Positions 24,672-32,806 of a stretch of DNA of 32,806 nt are shown in pieces. The stretch spans positions 1 through 32,806 of the forward strand of contig CANJSX010000006.1 of the NCBI GenBank assembly GCA_947477055.1, written 5' to 3'. Every line of letters begins with the position of its first letter. The first letter of the stretch is position 1. The stretch is from Sphingomonadaceae bacterium (lineage in GTDB: Bacteria > Pseudomonadota > Alphaproteobacteria > Sphingomonadales > Sphingomonadaceae). The position numbers and the translations under genes are program-made. The notes under the pieces are model-generated. The model was given only the letters and a program-made list of their open reading frames with translations. It was not told where the DNA came from and ran no database searches.

Positions 24672-26612
24672 TCATCCACCCTGATGATAAAAGTCATAGA
24701 CCGCCTGCGCCACTGCGGCACTCACCCCGGGCGCTCGCTGCAAATCCTCAAGCGCCGCCGCGCGAACACCGCCTGCTGTGCCGAAATGCAGCAGCAGCGC
24801 CCGTTTGCGCGCCGGGCCGATGCCGGGAACCTCGTCGAGCGGGCTGGCCGTGATCGCCCGGCTGCGCTTGTCGCGGTGCGCGCCGATGGCGAAGCGGTGA
24901 ACCTCATCACGCAGTCGCTGCAGGTGGAACAGCAGCGATGAATTGACTGGCAGGGTCTTTTCGCGGCCATCGGCAAAGTGGAACACCTCGTGCCCCTCGC
25001 GGCCATGATCTGGGCCTTTGGCGATGGCGATCAGCGGCACGTCCTCCACCCCCAGCTCTTCCAGCGCATCCTTCACCGCGCTCATCTGGCCCTTGCCGCC
25101 GTCGATCAGCACCAGATCCGGCCACATCCCGCTCTCGCGGTCCGGATCTTCCTCCATCGCCCGGGCGAAGCGGCGCGAGAACACCTCGCGCATCATCGCG
25201 AAATCGTCGTTGGTTTGCGCCGTCTTGATGTTCCACTTGCGGTACTGGCCCTTGAGGAAGCCTTCCGGCCCCGCCACAACCATCGCCCCCAGTGCATTGC
25301 TGCCCTGGATATGGCTGTTGTCGTAGATCTCGATCCGCTTGGGCGCTTCGGAGAGTTCGAAGAATTCCGCCATCTCGCGGTTGGTTCTGGCCTTGGTGCC
25401 GCTTTCGGCGAGTCGCCGGTCCAGCGCCTCTTCGGCATTGCGCTGGGCCTGCTCCATCAGGCGGCGTCGATCCCCGCGCTGCGGGACCGAAATCTCGATT
25501 CGCCCCCCGGCTCCGCCGCGAAAGGCCTCGGCCAGCAATTCTGCCTCGGGCAGCTCGCGATCGACCAGTACCACCCGCGCCGGCGGCACCTCCTCATAGA
25601 ACTGGGCGAGGAAGGCCGACATCACCTCGCCCTCCTCCAGCCCTTCGGTATGGCTGGGGAAGAAGGCCCTGTGCCCCCAGTTCTGCCCGCCACGGATGAA
25701 AAAGGCCTGCACCGCCACCTGCCCACCCTTCACCGCCATGGCGAAAACATCGGCATTGCCCAGCCCTTCGGCGTTGATCGCCTGACTGCCCTGGATGAAG
25801 GTCGCCGCGCGCAGACGGTCACGCAGCATTGCGGCGCGTTCATAGTCCAGCGCCTCAGCCGCCTGCGCCATCTCCGCTTCGATCTCGCGCTGCACGGCGG
25901 ATGACTTGCCGCCGAGGAAGTCCTTGGCCTGCCGCACCAGCGCGGCATAGCCGGCCTCGTCGATCCGCCCCACACAAGGCGCCGAGCAGCGCTTGATCTG
26001 GTAGAGCAGGCAGGGCCGGTCACGCCGGGCCAGGAAGCTGTCGGTGCAGCTGCGCAGCAGGAACAGCTTCTGCATTGCGTTGATCGTGGTGTTGACCGAA
26101 CCGGCGCTGGCGAACGGCCCGTAATAATCCCCCTTGGCCTTGCGCGCGCCGCGATGCTTGGTGATCCGGGGAAAGGCATGATCGGCGCGCAGCAGAATGA
26201 AGGGGAAGCTTTTGTCATCACGCAGCAGCACGTTGTAAGGCGGGCGGAAGCGCTTGATCAGCTGGGCTTCCAGCAGCAGCGCCTCGGCTTCGGAATTGGT
26301 GGTGACGATGGTCATGCCGCGCGTCTGGCTGACCATGCGCTTTAACCGGATCGGTAGCCGCTCCACCTGCGTATAATTCGCCACCCGGTTGCGCAGCACC
26401 CGCGCCTTGCCGACGTAAAGCACATCGCCCCGGGCATCGAGCATGCGGTAGACGCCCGGCTTGGCCGGCAAGGTCGCCTGCGTCTCGCGAATCGCGGCGA
26501 CGCCCTGCTCGAGATCGGGTTTTTCGCTGCCCTTCAGCGTATAAGCCGCGCGCTCCTCGTTGAAGCGCTCGGCGCTGTCGCGATCAGGCGGTGGGGTAGA
26601 TTTGCGAGCCAT
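24672..26612 (-). CDS. uvrC: Excinuclease ABC subunit C
   Basis: A 646-residue UvrC that makes both incisions in nucleotide excision repair with UvrB. Domains in order: N-terminal GIY-YIG nuclease (KPGVYRMLDARGDVLYVGKA, residues about 50-130), a Cys-containing segment (RRDRPCLLYQIKRCSAPCVG), the UVR/UvrB-binding helical pair (QREIEAEMAQAAEALDYERAAMLRDRL), the RNase H-like nuclease (RIEIYDNSHIQGSNALGAMVV; PDLVLIDGGKGQMSAVK; the HRFAIGAHRDKR motif) and a C-terminal double helix-hairpin-helix (PLDEVPGIGPARKRALLLHF). ATG 26612 gives MARKSTPPPDRD; longer frames reach 26771, against the divergent CHAD gene. No frame damage is seen in 1.9 kb. Confidence 0.97.
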   Translation of the reverse strand: MARKSTPPPDRDSAERFNEERAAYTLKGSEKPDLEQGVAAIRETQATLPAKPGVYRMLDARGDVLYVGKARVLRNRVANYTQVERLPIRLKRMVSQTRGMTIVTTNSEAEALLLEAQLIKRFRPPYNVLLRDDKSFPFILLRADHAFPRITKHRGARKAKGDYYGPFASAGSVNTTINAMQKLFLLRSCTDSFLARRDRPCLLYQIKRCSAPCVGRIDEAGYAALVRQAKDFLGGKSSAVQREIEAEMAQAAEALDYERAAMLRDRLRAATFIQGSQAINAEGLGNADVFAMAVKGGQVAVQAFFIRGGQNWGHRAFFPSHTEGLEEGEVMSAFLAQFYEEVPPARVVLVDRELPEAELLAEAFRGGAGGRIEISVPQRGDRRRLMEQAQRNAEEALDRRLAESGTKARTNREMAEFFELSEAPKRIEIYDNSHIQGSNALGAMVVAGPEGFLKGQYRKWNIKTAQTNDDFAMMREVFSRRFARAMEEDPDRESGMWPDLVLIDGGKGQMSAVKDALEELGVEDVPLIAIAKGPDHGREGHEVFHFADGREKTLPVNSSLLFHLQRLRDEVHRFAIGAHRDKRSRAITASPLDEVPGIGPARKRALLLHFGTAGGVRAAALEDLQRAPGVSAAVAQAVYDFYHQGG

Positions 26613-26748
26613 GGCTGCCAGATAGGCGATCAAGGGCAGCAATGGGAACCCCAAGTCATGCGGGATCGGGATACATGTTGCCGACTCTTCGCTTCCCGTC
26701 GTATCGTGTTGAAGCGTCAAGCCAGGCGCGCTGGATAGGCTGCCGCCC

Positions 26749-27618
26749 ATGGCAATCGCCGATTTTTCCAAAGAAGGCTCGCCGCGGCTCTCGCCGCGCC
26801 TCTCGCTGCCTGTTGCACTTCAGCGTATCAATGGCGCTTGCTTGCAGCGTTTCAGCCATAATGCTGAGATACTGCTGGATGCCCGCTCGCCGGAAGCGGT
26901 TCACGCTGCGCGGGTGGCGTTACGTCAACTCAGAACCGCATTGGACAACTTCAAGGACATGCTGCCCCAAGCCGAATTCCGCATTTTTCGGCAGCGACTT
27001 CGGGACATGGCAAGTCTGCTCGGAGAGGTCCGCGACCTTGATGTCATCCTCGAGCGGATGGTGCCAAACACTATGCACGACCGTCTCTTGGCCGAACGCG
27101 AGAACGCTTGGGAGGTGCTGGAGGCGGAACTGCGCAGCGGCGCCGCGCAGCGTCTCTCCGATGAGCTTACGCATTGGCTCAGGCAAGGCCGCTGGCGACG
27201 GGATCCGGCGGTTCGGTTGCAGCGGAACCAGGCGCTCACGCCGTTCGCAGCGCGCCTGCTCGACCGGCAAGTGCGGAAGCTTGGCAAGCACGGCAAGCAC
27301 TTCCGTAAGCTAGATGACGATGGCAGGCATCGCTTGCGCAAGGATGCGAAGCGACTGCGTTACTCGGCCGAAGCCTTCGCCGCGCTGTTCCCCGCCAAAG
27401 GTGGCACCCGGCGCAAATTCCTGACCGCGCTGCGCGAATTCCAGAATCGCCTCGGAGATCTCAACGACCGGCGGATCGAACGCGAGCACATGTCCGCCGA
27501 AGCATCGCCTGACGCGCCGCTGGCGCCTCAATCATGGCTCGGCGAACAAGGCGACATGATCGATGCTGCGGCGCGGTCATGGAAGCGGCTCAAGCATGCC
27601 AAGCCGTTCTGGAAATAG
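26749..27618 (+). CDS. CHAD domain protein
   Basis: A 289-residue protein consisting of a single CHAD domain, a helical bundle with conserved basic residues that binds inorganic polyphosphate. The two diagnostic repeats are present: EAVHAARVALRQLRTALDNFK near residue 50 and DGRHRLRKDAKRLRYSAEAF near residue 190, each with the His-x-x-Arg basic face. There is no N-terminal CYTH (triphosphatase) domain, so it is a stand-alone CHAD protein. The start ATG 26749 has no clear ribosome site. Divergent from uvrC with a 136-bp gap. Its stop is 8 bp from the end of the facing TonB-receptor gene. Confidence 0.88.
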   Translation: MAIADFSKEGSPRLSPRLSLPVALQRINGACLQRFSHNAEILLDARSPEAVHAARVALRQLRTALDNFKDMLPQAEFRIFRQRLRDMASLLGEVRDLDVILERMVPNTMHDRLLAERENAWEVLEAELRSGAAQRLSDELTHWLRQGRWRRDPAVRLQRNQALTPFAARLLDRQVRKLGKHGKHFRKLDDDGRHRLRKDAKRLRYSAEAFAALFPAKGGTRRKFLTALREFQNRLGDLNDRRIEREHMSAEASPDAPLAPQSWLGEQGDMIDAAARSWKRLKHAKPFWK

Positions 27619-27628
27619 ATCGGCCGTC

Positions 27629-29980
27629 TCAAAACATCTTGCGGAAGTCTATGCCGAACACGCGGCCGCGCGGGTCGAGATAGTCAGGCTGGTAGCTCAG
27701 CGGCACTGCTCCGGATGCATCGGTCACGCGCTGGCGGGAGTCGAACAGATTGTCGACCGTGAAGGACAGCCGGGCACCCTTGAAGAACGACCAGCTATCG
27801 ACCATCCCCTTCTGCTGCCCGAGATCGACGAAAGCACGCAAATTGACCTTGGTGACCGAACCGAAGCGCAGATCGGCCGAACCCGGGGAGCCGCTAGCGC
27901 GGACATGCGTGGGCGCGCTCCAGTTGCCGTTGAGGCGCAGGCCGAAGCCCTTGTAGAAGAAGCCGCCCTCGGCCTCGATCGCATGGCGCGAGACGCCGCC
28001 GCCGGTCAGCGCATCGCCGCCGAGCAGGTCGAGCAGCGGCCCGCCCGAGGCAATGCTCACCCGCTCGGCGAGGCGGTAGGTGTGGTAGATTGCGAGGTTC
28101 CAGCGGCCCTGCCCGCCCCGGCCCATCATGCCGCGCGGTCCGCCGCCGAAGCCGCCGGGACGCGGTCCGCCGGCCTGCGGTCCACCTGCGGCACCGAGCG
28201 GCAAACCGAAGCGCCCGCCCCCGCCGCCGGGGGTGACCTTGCCGAGCGTCCCGCCGAAATTCAGGCCCCAGCGAATGCGCTCGCTCTCTTCGCGGGCGAA
28301 GGTCACCGGCCTCTGGTCGATGGCGACCAGTTGGCCATTCACATCGCGCGTCACGCGGCCCGGAAATGCCGCCTCGATCTCAGGGGTGAGCAGCAGGAAT
28401 TGCGCCGTGACGTCGTTCGAGCGATTGCGGAAATATTCGACCAGCAGCGTCCCGTCCTTGAGACCCGGGACCTTCCAGTTGGCCGAAAACTTGAGATCGC
28501 GCTGGGTTTCGCGCAGGAGCTGGCGATTGCCGCCGCCAGTGATCGTGACCAGCGCGGTCTGCCCGGTCGCGAAGTCGTAGACCGGGACGTTGAACGTCAC
28601 CACAGCGGGGTTGCCGAGATCGGTCAGCGCGGGCGCGGCTTCGTTGACGATGTAGCTGGCCTGAAGACCCAGCGTTTCGGTCGGTGACCAGTTCAGGCCC
28701 GCCGACCAATCCTTGAGCGTGCCGAAATCGGAGAGATGGTCGAAGCCCGCCGAGAAATTGACGCTCACCTCGCCCAGCCCGGCCAGCACGCCTTCGCGGC
28801 GGCTGGCGAGGGGAAGGGCCAGGTTGGCGCCGCCCGAAATGTCGCCGCGATGCAATCTGGTGGTGCCGAGTGAACTGCGCGTGTCATCGCTGGCGATGCC
28901 GTTCCACGCGAACCCGGTCTTGAGCGTCAGCGAAGCATCGCCCGCCGGCATCCGGAATGGGCGCCCAGCGAGGGTGACGAGGCTGGTCACCGTGTCGCTC
29001 GCGACCCGCGCGGTATCCTCGCCGATCGCCCCGCGGCGGTCGATCCGGGTGTTTACGACCTGATGCCCGCCGTCGACCGTCGCCGTAAGCTGCCAGCTGC
29101 CGAGACCCCGGCCATAGGCAACGCTGCCTTGGAGGTTGTCGGTGCGCGTGGACCGCTTGAGCGGATCGTAAGGGCTGATCGTATCCAAGCCGGACAGCGA
29201 CAGGCTGTCCAATCTGCTCGCGGAAAGATTGAGACTCAGCTGGCCGCCAAGCCCGCCTTCCCCCAGGCCGCGCGTCAAGGTGCCGTTGGCCGTCAGGCTG
29301 CGACTATCGGCGATCAGGCTGCGGGCGGTGGCAGGATCTGTGCCAACGGCTGGAGGCGCGCCGGGCTGCTGGATCACACCGCGCTCGGCTTCGGTCAGCG
29401 GGCTGGTGTTCTCGATCTTGAAGGCCAGATTGACCCGGCTCGGGCCGTTGATCTTCAGCAGGCTGACTTCCGCCTCGCCGGTATGAAAGCCGCCCCGGCC
29501 CGGCAGGCCATATTCCGCATCAAGCGTCCGGCTGGAGAAATCATCCTTGAGAATCAGGTTCACCACCCGCTGGTTGGGCGGAAAGCCGAAGCGCAGCGCG
29601 ACCTGTTCGGGCAGGATCTCCATCCGCCGGATCGCTTCGGGCGGAAAATTACGCATCTCGCGGAAGTTCGAAATGCGCTGACCGTTGACGAGGATTACCG
29701 GGAAGCCGCCGCCCCGTCCCCGGCCCGAGCCGGTCTGCGGGCTGAGCGCAGAAATCAGGTCGGGCAGCGAGGAGGCGCCGTAAGCCGCGATCTCGTCCTC
29801 ATCCAGCGTCGCGATCGGAGCGTCGGGGACATCCAGCTGCCCCTTGATCCGGCTGGCCACCACGACGATTTCGTTCAAATCCTGCTCGCGCTCCAGCGGC
29901 ACCGTATCGCCGGGCAAGGCGGCATCCTGGGCAACAGAGCTGGCAGCTAGGGCTATGGGCAGTCCGGACAGCAGAAACAC
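27629..29980 (-). CDS. TonB-dependent receptor-like outer-membrane protein
   Basis: A 783-residue protein. It begins with a short signal peptide (MFLLSGLPIALAASSVAQDA), then a TonB-box-like EIVVVASR, a plug domain (PIATLDEDEIAAYGASSLPDLISAL, VILVNGQRISNFREM, IRRMEILPEQVALRFGFPPNQRVVNLILKD) and a long beta-barrel rich in alternating aromatic/polar strands. The C-terminus ends in phenylalanine (VFGIDFRKMF), as expected for barrel assembly. A very Gly/Pro-rich stretch near residues 582-628 (GGGGGRFGLPL..., GGFGGGPRGMMGRGG) is probably an extracellular loop. GTG 29980 is preceded by GGAG at eight bases. The ligand is unknown; the plug's VNGQRISN type is common in sphingomonads. Divergent from infA. 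Confidence 0.88.
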   Translation of the reverse strand: MFLLSGLPIALAASSVAQDAALPGDTVPLEREQDLNEIVVVASRIKGQLDVPDAPIATLDEDEIAAYGASSLPDLISALSPQTGSGRGRGGGFPVILVNGQRISNFREMRNFPPEAIRRMEILPEQVALRFGFPPNQRVVNLILKDDFSSRTLDAEYGLPGRGGFHTGEAEVSLLKINGPSRVNLAFKIENTSPLTEAERGVIQQPGAPPAVGTDPATARSLIADSRSLTANGTLTRGLGEGGLGGQLSLNLSASRLDSLSLSGLDTISPYDPLKRSTRTDNLQGSVAYGRGLGSWQLTATVDGGHQVVNTRIDRRGAIGEDTARVASDTVTSLVTLAGRPFRMPAGDASLTLKTGFAWNGIASDDTRSSLGTTRLHRGDISGGANLALPLASRREGVLAGLGEVSVNFSAGFDHLSDFGTLKDWSAGLNWSPTETLGLQASYIVNEAAPALTDLGNPAVVTFNVPVYDFATGQTALVTITGGGNRQLLRETQRDLKFSANWKVPGLKDGTLLVEYFRNRSNDVTAQFLLLTPEIEAAFPGRVTRDVNGQLVAIDQRPVTFAREESERIRWGLNFGGTLGKVTPGGGGGRFGLPLGAAGGPQAGGPRPGGFGGGPRGMMGRGGQGRWNLAIYHTYRLAERVSIASGGPLLDLLGGDALTGGGVSRHAIEAEGGFFYKGFGLRLNGNWSAPTHVRASGSPGSADLRFGSVTKVNLRAFVDLGQQKGMVDSWSFFKGARLSFTVDNLFDSRQRVTDASGAVPLSYQPDYLDPRGRVFGIDFRKMF

Positions 29981-30190
29981 GCAACAAACTCCAGTACTTG
30001 ATCGCAGCCCCTCCGTGCGCCTCGATGCGCAATCGCCCGCGTTGGGGCAAGGGTGCGGCCGGTATCAAATTGTCGCGTGTTGTTACGAAAGCCCGCGATC
30101 TGCCATGGTTCGGCCAAGGCTTCCCTTTTTGCGGAAGCGCCGCTATGGCGCGCCATCCCGGAATATACGCAAGCGGAACTAGACAAGCGG

Positions 30191-30436
30191 ATGGCGAAAG
30201 AAGAACTGCTCGAGATGCGCGGCACGGTGGTCGAGCTGCTCCCCAACGCGATGTTTCGCGTGAAGCTGGAGAATGACCACGAGATTCTCGGCCACACCGC
30301 AGGCAAGATGCGCAAGAACCGCATCCGCGTGCTGGTCGGCGACGAGGTGCTGGTCGAGCTGACGCCTTACGACCTGACCAAGGGCCGGATCACCTACCGC
30401 TTCATGCCCGGTCGCGGCGGTCCCGGCCAGTTCTAA
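30191..30436 (+). CDS. infA: Translation initiation factor IF-1
   Basis: An 81-residue S1/OB-fold factor that binds the A site of the 30S subunit during initiation. The core [51 protein letters not shown] and [16 protein letters not shown] is near-invariant for IF-1. The C-terminal [11 protein letters not shown] extension makes it somewhat longer than the 72-residue enterobacterial factor. ATG 30191 is the universal start; an in-frame extension upstream to 30053 has no family support. It is followed 34 bp later by maf, an order shared by sphingomonads. Confidence 0.96.
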   Translation: MAKEELLEMRGTVVELLPNAMFRVKLENDHEILGHTAGKMRKNRIRVLVGDEVLVELTPYDLTKGRITYRFMPGRGGPGQF

Positions 30437-30470
30437 CCGAAATGCCGCTCATCCTGAGGAGGGTTGGCGC

Positions 30471-31058
30471 GTGAGCGATGACCCGTCTCGAAGGACTCTC
30501 CTGCTTGCTTCAGCCAGCCCGCGGCGGCGCGAACTGATCGCCCGGCTTGGCATCGTGCCTGACGGCATCGCCGCAGCCGACATTGACGAAACCCCCGCCA
30601 AAGCTGAGCTGCCGCGCGTCTACGCCGCCCGCATGGCGCGCGAGAAGGCGTTGGCGGTGAACGGTGAAACATCGCATGTGCTTGCGGGCGATACTGTCGT
30701 CGCGCTCGGTCGGCGGATACTGCCCAAGGCTGAGGATGAGGCGACGGCGCGCCGCTGCCTCGAACTGCTCTCAGGTCGCCGCCACAAGGTACTCTCGGCG
30801 ATCGCGCTCAAGGCGCCGGATGGCATGCTGCGCGAGCGTCTCTCGGAAACGATTGTCCGCTTCAAACCGCTCAGCGGGGCGGAGATCGACGCCTATCTGG
30901 CTGGCGGCGAGTGGCACGGCAAGGCCGGGGGCTATGCCATCCAGGGCAGCGCCGAGGGGCTGATCGCCTGGATTTCCGGCAGCCATTCCGGCGTGGTCGG
31001 CCTGCCGCTGTTCGAAACACGGGCGCTGCTCAAGGCGGCGGGTTTCGCGCTTGGCTGA
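30471..31058 (+). CDS. maf: Maf-like nucleotide pyrophosphatase
   Basis: A 195-residue Maf/HAM1-fold house-cleaning enzyme that hydrolyses modified or non-canonical NTPs to monophosphates. Signature motifs: LLASASPRRRELIARLG, the VYAARMAREKA helix, LAGDTVVALG with the catalytic Asp, RRCLELLSGRRHKVLSA, and KAGGYAIQGSAEGLIAWISGSHSGVVGLP. GTG 30471 is preceded by GAGGAGGG. The last eight bases overlap the TTG start of the RNase E/G-like gene. The dTTP/UTP versus m7GTP preference is not decided here. Confidence 0.94.
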   Translation: MSDDPSRRTLLLASASPRRRELIARLGIVPDGIAAADIDETPAKAELPRVYAARMAREKALAVNGETSHVLAGDTVVALGRRILPKAEDEATARRCLELLSGRRHKVLSAIALKAPDGMLRERLSETIVRFKPLSGAEIDAYLAGGEWHGKAGGYAIQGSAEGLIAWISGSHSGVVGLPLFETRALLKAAGFALG

Positions 31059-32025
31059 GTGGCTGGTCGAGCGCGGGATCGGTGAGGACCGCGCAATTCT
31101 GGTCGAGGCCGAACAGGTCCTCGCCGCTCGGGCCGACTGGCCGGGCAAGGCTGCGGCGGGCCTCATAACCGACGCCATACTGATCGCCCGCACCGCCGGA
31201 AGCCCGCGCGGGACCGTCCGGCTCCCCTCCGGCGAGGAGGCGCTGGTTAGTGGCTTACCGCGTGAGGCGAGCGAAGGCAGCACGATCCGCGTGGCGGTTA
31301 CCCGCGCCACCATGGCCGAGAGCGGGCGCTACAAGCGCGCGCAATGCCGCCCCTCGCCTGCCGCCTGCCGCCCCGCCCCCACCCTCGCCGAAGCCTTGGC
31401 CGCCGAGGGCCAATCCGTCTCCACAATCCGCACCTTTCCGGCCGGTTTGTGGGAGGAAGCCTTCGCGCTTGGCTGGAGCGGCGCGGCGGAGTTTTCCGGC
31501 GGCTCGCTGACCCTCAGCGCCACTCCGGCGATGACCTTGATCGACGTCGACGGTCACCTAAAGGCACCCGAACTCGCCCTCAGCGCGACCCGAGCGATCG
31601 CCGAAGCGATCCGACAGCTCGACCTTGGCGGCTCGATCGGCATCGACTTCCCGACCCTCGCCGAAAAATCCGCCCGCCGCGCGATCGACGAGGCGCTGGA
31701 CCTCGCTCTCACCGGCTGGCCGCATGAGCGCACCGCGATGAACGGCTTCGGCTTCGTCCAGCTGGTCGCCCGGCTCGAACGCCCCTCGCTGCTCCACCGC
31801 TTCGCCCAGGATCGCACCGGAGCTGCCGCGCGGCTGCTGCTGCGGCAGGCCGAGCGGGTCGAGGCGCCGGGAACATTGCTCCTCACGCTCCATCCTGCGG
31901 TCCGCGCCGCGATCCTGCCGGCGTGGGAGCAGGAGCTTGCCCGCCGCAGCGGCCGCCGGCTTGAATGGCGTGAGGATTCCGCGCTTGCGCTGGACGGCGG
32001 CTTCGCGCAGGCCATCACGCAATGA
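31051..32025 (+). CDS. Short RNase E/G-like ribonuclease
   Basis: A 324-residue protein alignable by eye with the catalytic part of RNase E/G but much shorter than RNase G (about 490 residues). The N-terminal 100 residues (EWLVERGIGEDRAILVEAEQ..., GTVRLPSGEEALVSGLP) look like a reduced S1/OB region. The core retains both predicted metal-binding aspartates: TPAMTLIDVDG (equivalent to RNase E D303) and LGGSIGIDFPTL (equivalent to D346), followed by the NGFGFVQLVARLERPSLL segment. The zinc-link cysteines (CPxC) of RNase E/G are not visible. The TTG at 31051, within the maf end, is the presumed start. It overlaps yacG by four bases (ATGA). Confidence 0.85.
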   Translation: MAEWLVERGIGEDRAILVEAEQVLAARADWPGKAAAGLITDAILIARTAGSPRGTVRLPSGEEALVSGLPREASEGSTIRVAVTRATMAESGRYKRAQCRPSPAACRPAPTLAEALAAEGQSVSTIRTFPAGLWEEAFALGWSGAAEFSGGSLTLSATPAMTLIDVDGHLKAPELALSATRAIAEAIRQLDLGGSIGIDFPTLAEKSARRAIDEALDLALTGWPHERTAMNGFGFVQLVARLERPSLLHRFAQDRTGAAARLLLRQAERVEAPGTLLLTLHPAVRAAILPAWEQELARRSGRRLEWREDSALALDGGFAQAITQ

Positions 32026-32189
32026 ACCAGACGACGCGCAAATGCCCGATCTGCCGCAAGCCGCGCAGCGCCGAGCACACCCCCTTCTGCTCGCAGCGCT
32101 GCCGCGACCGCGACCTGCTGCGCTGGCTCGAGGATGGCTACGCCCTGCCCGGCCAGCCCGCCGATCCCGATCTGCCGCCCGAGGAATAA
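32022..32189 (+). CDS. yacG: YacG-like zinc-binding protein
   Basis: A 55-residue protein beginning MNQTTRKCPICRKPRS and continuing EHTPFCSQRCRDRDLLRWLEDGYALPG. The four cysteines (CPIC and CSQRC) match the zinc site of YacG, which in E. coli binds and inhibits DNA gyrase; the acidic, proline-rich C-terminus (PADPDLPPEE) is also typical. The ATG overlaps the RNase-like stop in an ATGA quartet, so the two are translationally coupled. The gene lies 85 bp before tRNA-Phe. Confidence 0.93.
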   Translation: MNQTTRKCPICRKPRSAEHTPFCSQRCRDRDLLRWLEDGYALPGQPADPDLPPEE

Positions 32190-32274
32190 TCCATCTTGCC
32201 AAGCCGCGCCTGCTTCTCCATAGGCGCGCTTCCTGCCGCGCGGTGGTCTTGAAGCGGACTGTTGCCGCAGCGTT

Positions 32275-32350
32275 GCCCGGGTAGCTCAGTTGGTAGAGCA
32301 GCGGATTGAAAATCCGCGTGTCGGTGGTTCGAATCCGCCCCCGGGCACCA
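32275..32350 (+). tRNA. tRNA-Phe (GAA)
   Basis: A 76-nt cloverleaf with the acceptor stem GCCCGGG/CCCGGGC, D-arm AGCTCAGTTGGTAGAGC, anticodon arm CGGATTGAAAATCCG with anticodon GAA, T-arm with GGTTCGAATCC, discriminator A and an encoded CCA. It follows yacG as in other sphingomonads. No pseudogene signs. Confidence 0.98.
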
Positions 32351-32430
32351 CTTTCCCAGATCGCACCACCGTCAGATTGCCTCAGCGGCGAGGCAGTCCT
32401 ATGGCCGTCCGGTAACTACGGAGCAAACCC

Positions 32431-32806
32431 ATGTGCGGACATCAGCAGGACACACGCCCCTACCCGCAGGAGGGCTATGAGCGGCTGATCCAGACTTCGC
32501 CGATCGGAGTAATCGGCCAGGGCGACATCAACGACGAGAACAAGTTGCTGGCCAAACTCGGCCCGAAAACCGTGATGATGATGGGCGACAACCCCGCCCT
32601 GCCCCGCATCCCGGAGCGGCCGACCCTGATCGATTACTTCAACCTGCGCTTCAGCGACATGACCTGCCAGCACTTGCTCGGCAGCGCCAAGCGGGCGCTG
32701 CTCGCGGGGCACGGCGAGAAGGTGGTGATGGCCTGCCTGCTGCACGATATTTCCAACGGCTGCCTGGTCCGCCCGGATCACGGCTATTGGAGCGCGCAGA
32801 TCGTCG
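32431..32806 (+). CDS. HD-domain-like hydrolase, N-terminal part
   Basis: From ATG 32431 (CGGAG eight bases upstream) the frame stays open to the window end, giving 125 residues. The N-terminus MCGHQQDTRPYPQEGYERLIQ is not recognised; further on, LIDYFNLRFSDMTCQHLLGSAKRALLAG and VVMACLLHDISNGCLVRPDHGYWSAQIV resemble an HD-type metal phosphohydrolase, with the HD pair in LLHDI and a following DHGYW His. The assignment is moderate because the rest of the domain lies outside the window. It is independent of tRNA-Phe, with an 80-bp gap. Confidence 0.55.
   Translation, partial: MCGHQQDTRPYPQEGYERLIQTSPIGVIGQGDINDENKLLAKLGPKTVMMMGDNPALPRIPERPTLIDYFNLRFSDMTCQHLLGSAKRALLAGHGEKVVMACLLHDISNGCLVRPDHGYWSAQIV

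Noticed and set aside
24978..25904. A 308-codon frame opposite uvrC.
   Set aside because: Antisense to the conserved RNase H-like nuclease part of uvrC, without any protein signature.
32378..32395. Small hairpin TGCCTC-AGCGGC-GAGGCA after tRNA-Phe.
   Set aside because: Only six base pairs and no T-tract; not enough to call a terminator.
1..32806. CRISPR arrays or a known anti-phage system.
   Set aside because: No regularly spaced repeats and no cas, restriction-modification, Abi or toxin-antitoxin genes; the DUF559 domain is the only nuclease-like accessory domain.

Overview
This window reads as a chromosomal segment of a GC-rich alphaproteobacterium of the order Sphingomonadales (Erythrobacter/Altererythrobacter/Novosphingobium-like). 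The support is protein-level similarity recognised by eye (IF-1 with a GRGGPGQF tail, short HisG, K+-independent H+-PPase, CobS, the BolA/J-protein pair) and gene order (hisG-hisD-nusB-thiL-hppA; infA-maf-RNase-yacG-tRNA-Phe). No replication, conjugation, phage, CRISPR or transposase genes are visible.

Layout: (1) 1-978: the 3' end of fhs and a strong terminator. (2) 978-4401, minus strand: a frameshifted methyltransferase, two NTF2/SnoaL-like genes, def and recR. (3) 4445-7220, plus strand: fmt, truA and an MDR oxidoreductase. (4) 7330-7782: a noticeably AT-richer GNAT gene. (5) 7919-8911, minus: cobS. (6) 9002-12979, plus: a block of glutathione-S-transferase, TetR, DUF1428, VOC and SRPBCC genes, two of them broken, lying between cobS and the J-domain gene that usually accompanies it. 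(7) 12984-16413: J-domain protein, bolA, an alpha/beta hydrolase, an NTF2-like gene and a DUF2332 gene. (8) 16490-22534, plus: hisG-hisD-nusB-[DUF559 cassette]-thiL and then hppA. (9) 22666-24671: a FemAB-like acyltransferase and a cupin/JmjC-like gene. (10) 24672-29980: uvrC, a CHAD protein and a TonB-dependent receptor. (11) 30191-32806: infA, maf, a short RNase E/G-like gene, yacG, tRNA-Phe and the start of an HD-domain-like gene.

Most of the window is housekeeping: one-carbon metabolism and initiator tRNA formylation/deformylation (fhs, fmt, def), tRNA pseudouridylation (truA), repair (recR, uvrC), histidine, thiamine and cobalamin steps, and translation initiation. The accessory signals are these: a DUF559 nuclease cassette bounded by inverted repeats that runs in frame into thiL and supplies its only obvious ribosome binding site; an electrophile-detoxification-like GST block with a TetR gene preceded by a near-perfect palindrome; and three ORFs, perhaps four, disrupted by single-base changes. 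A short RNase E/G-like protein without a visible zinc-link, overlapping a gene for a four-cysteine mini-protein (YacG), is the most speculative functional idea.

There is no gene-free stretch longer than about 300 bases. Gene assignments come from recognised motifs and remembered family features; no database search was possible.
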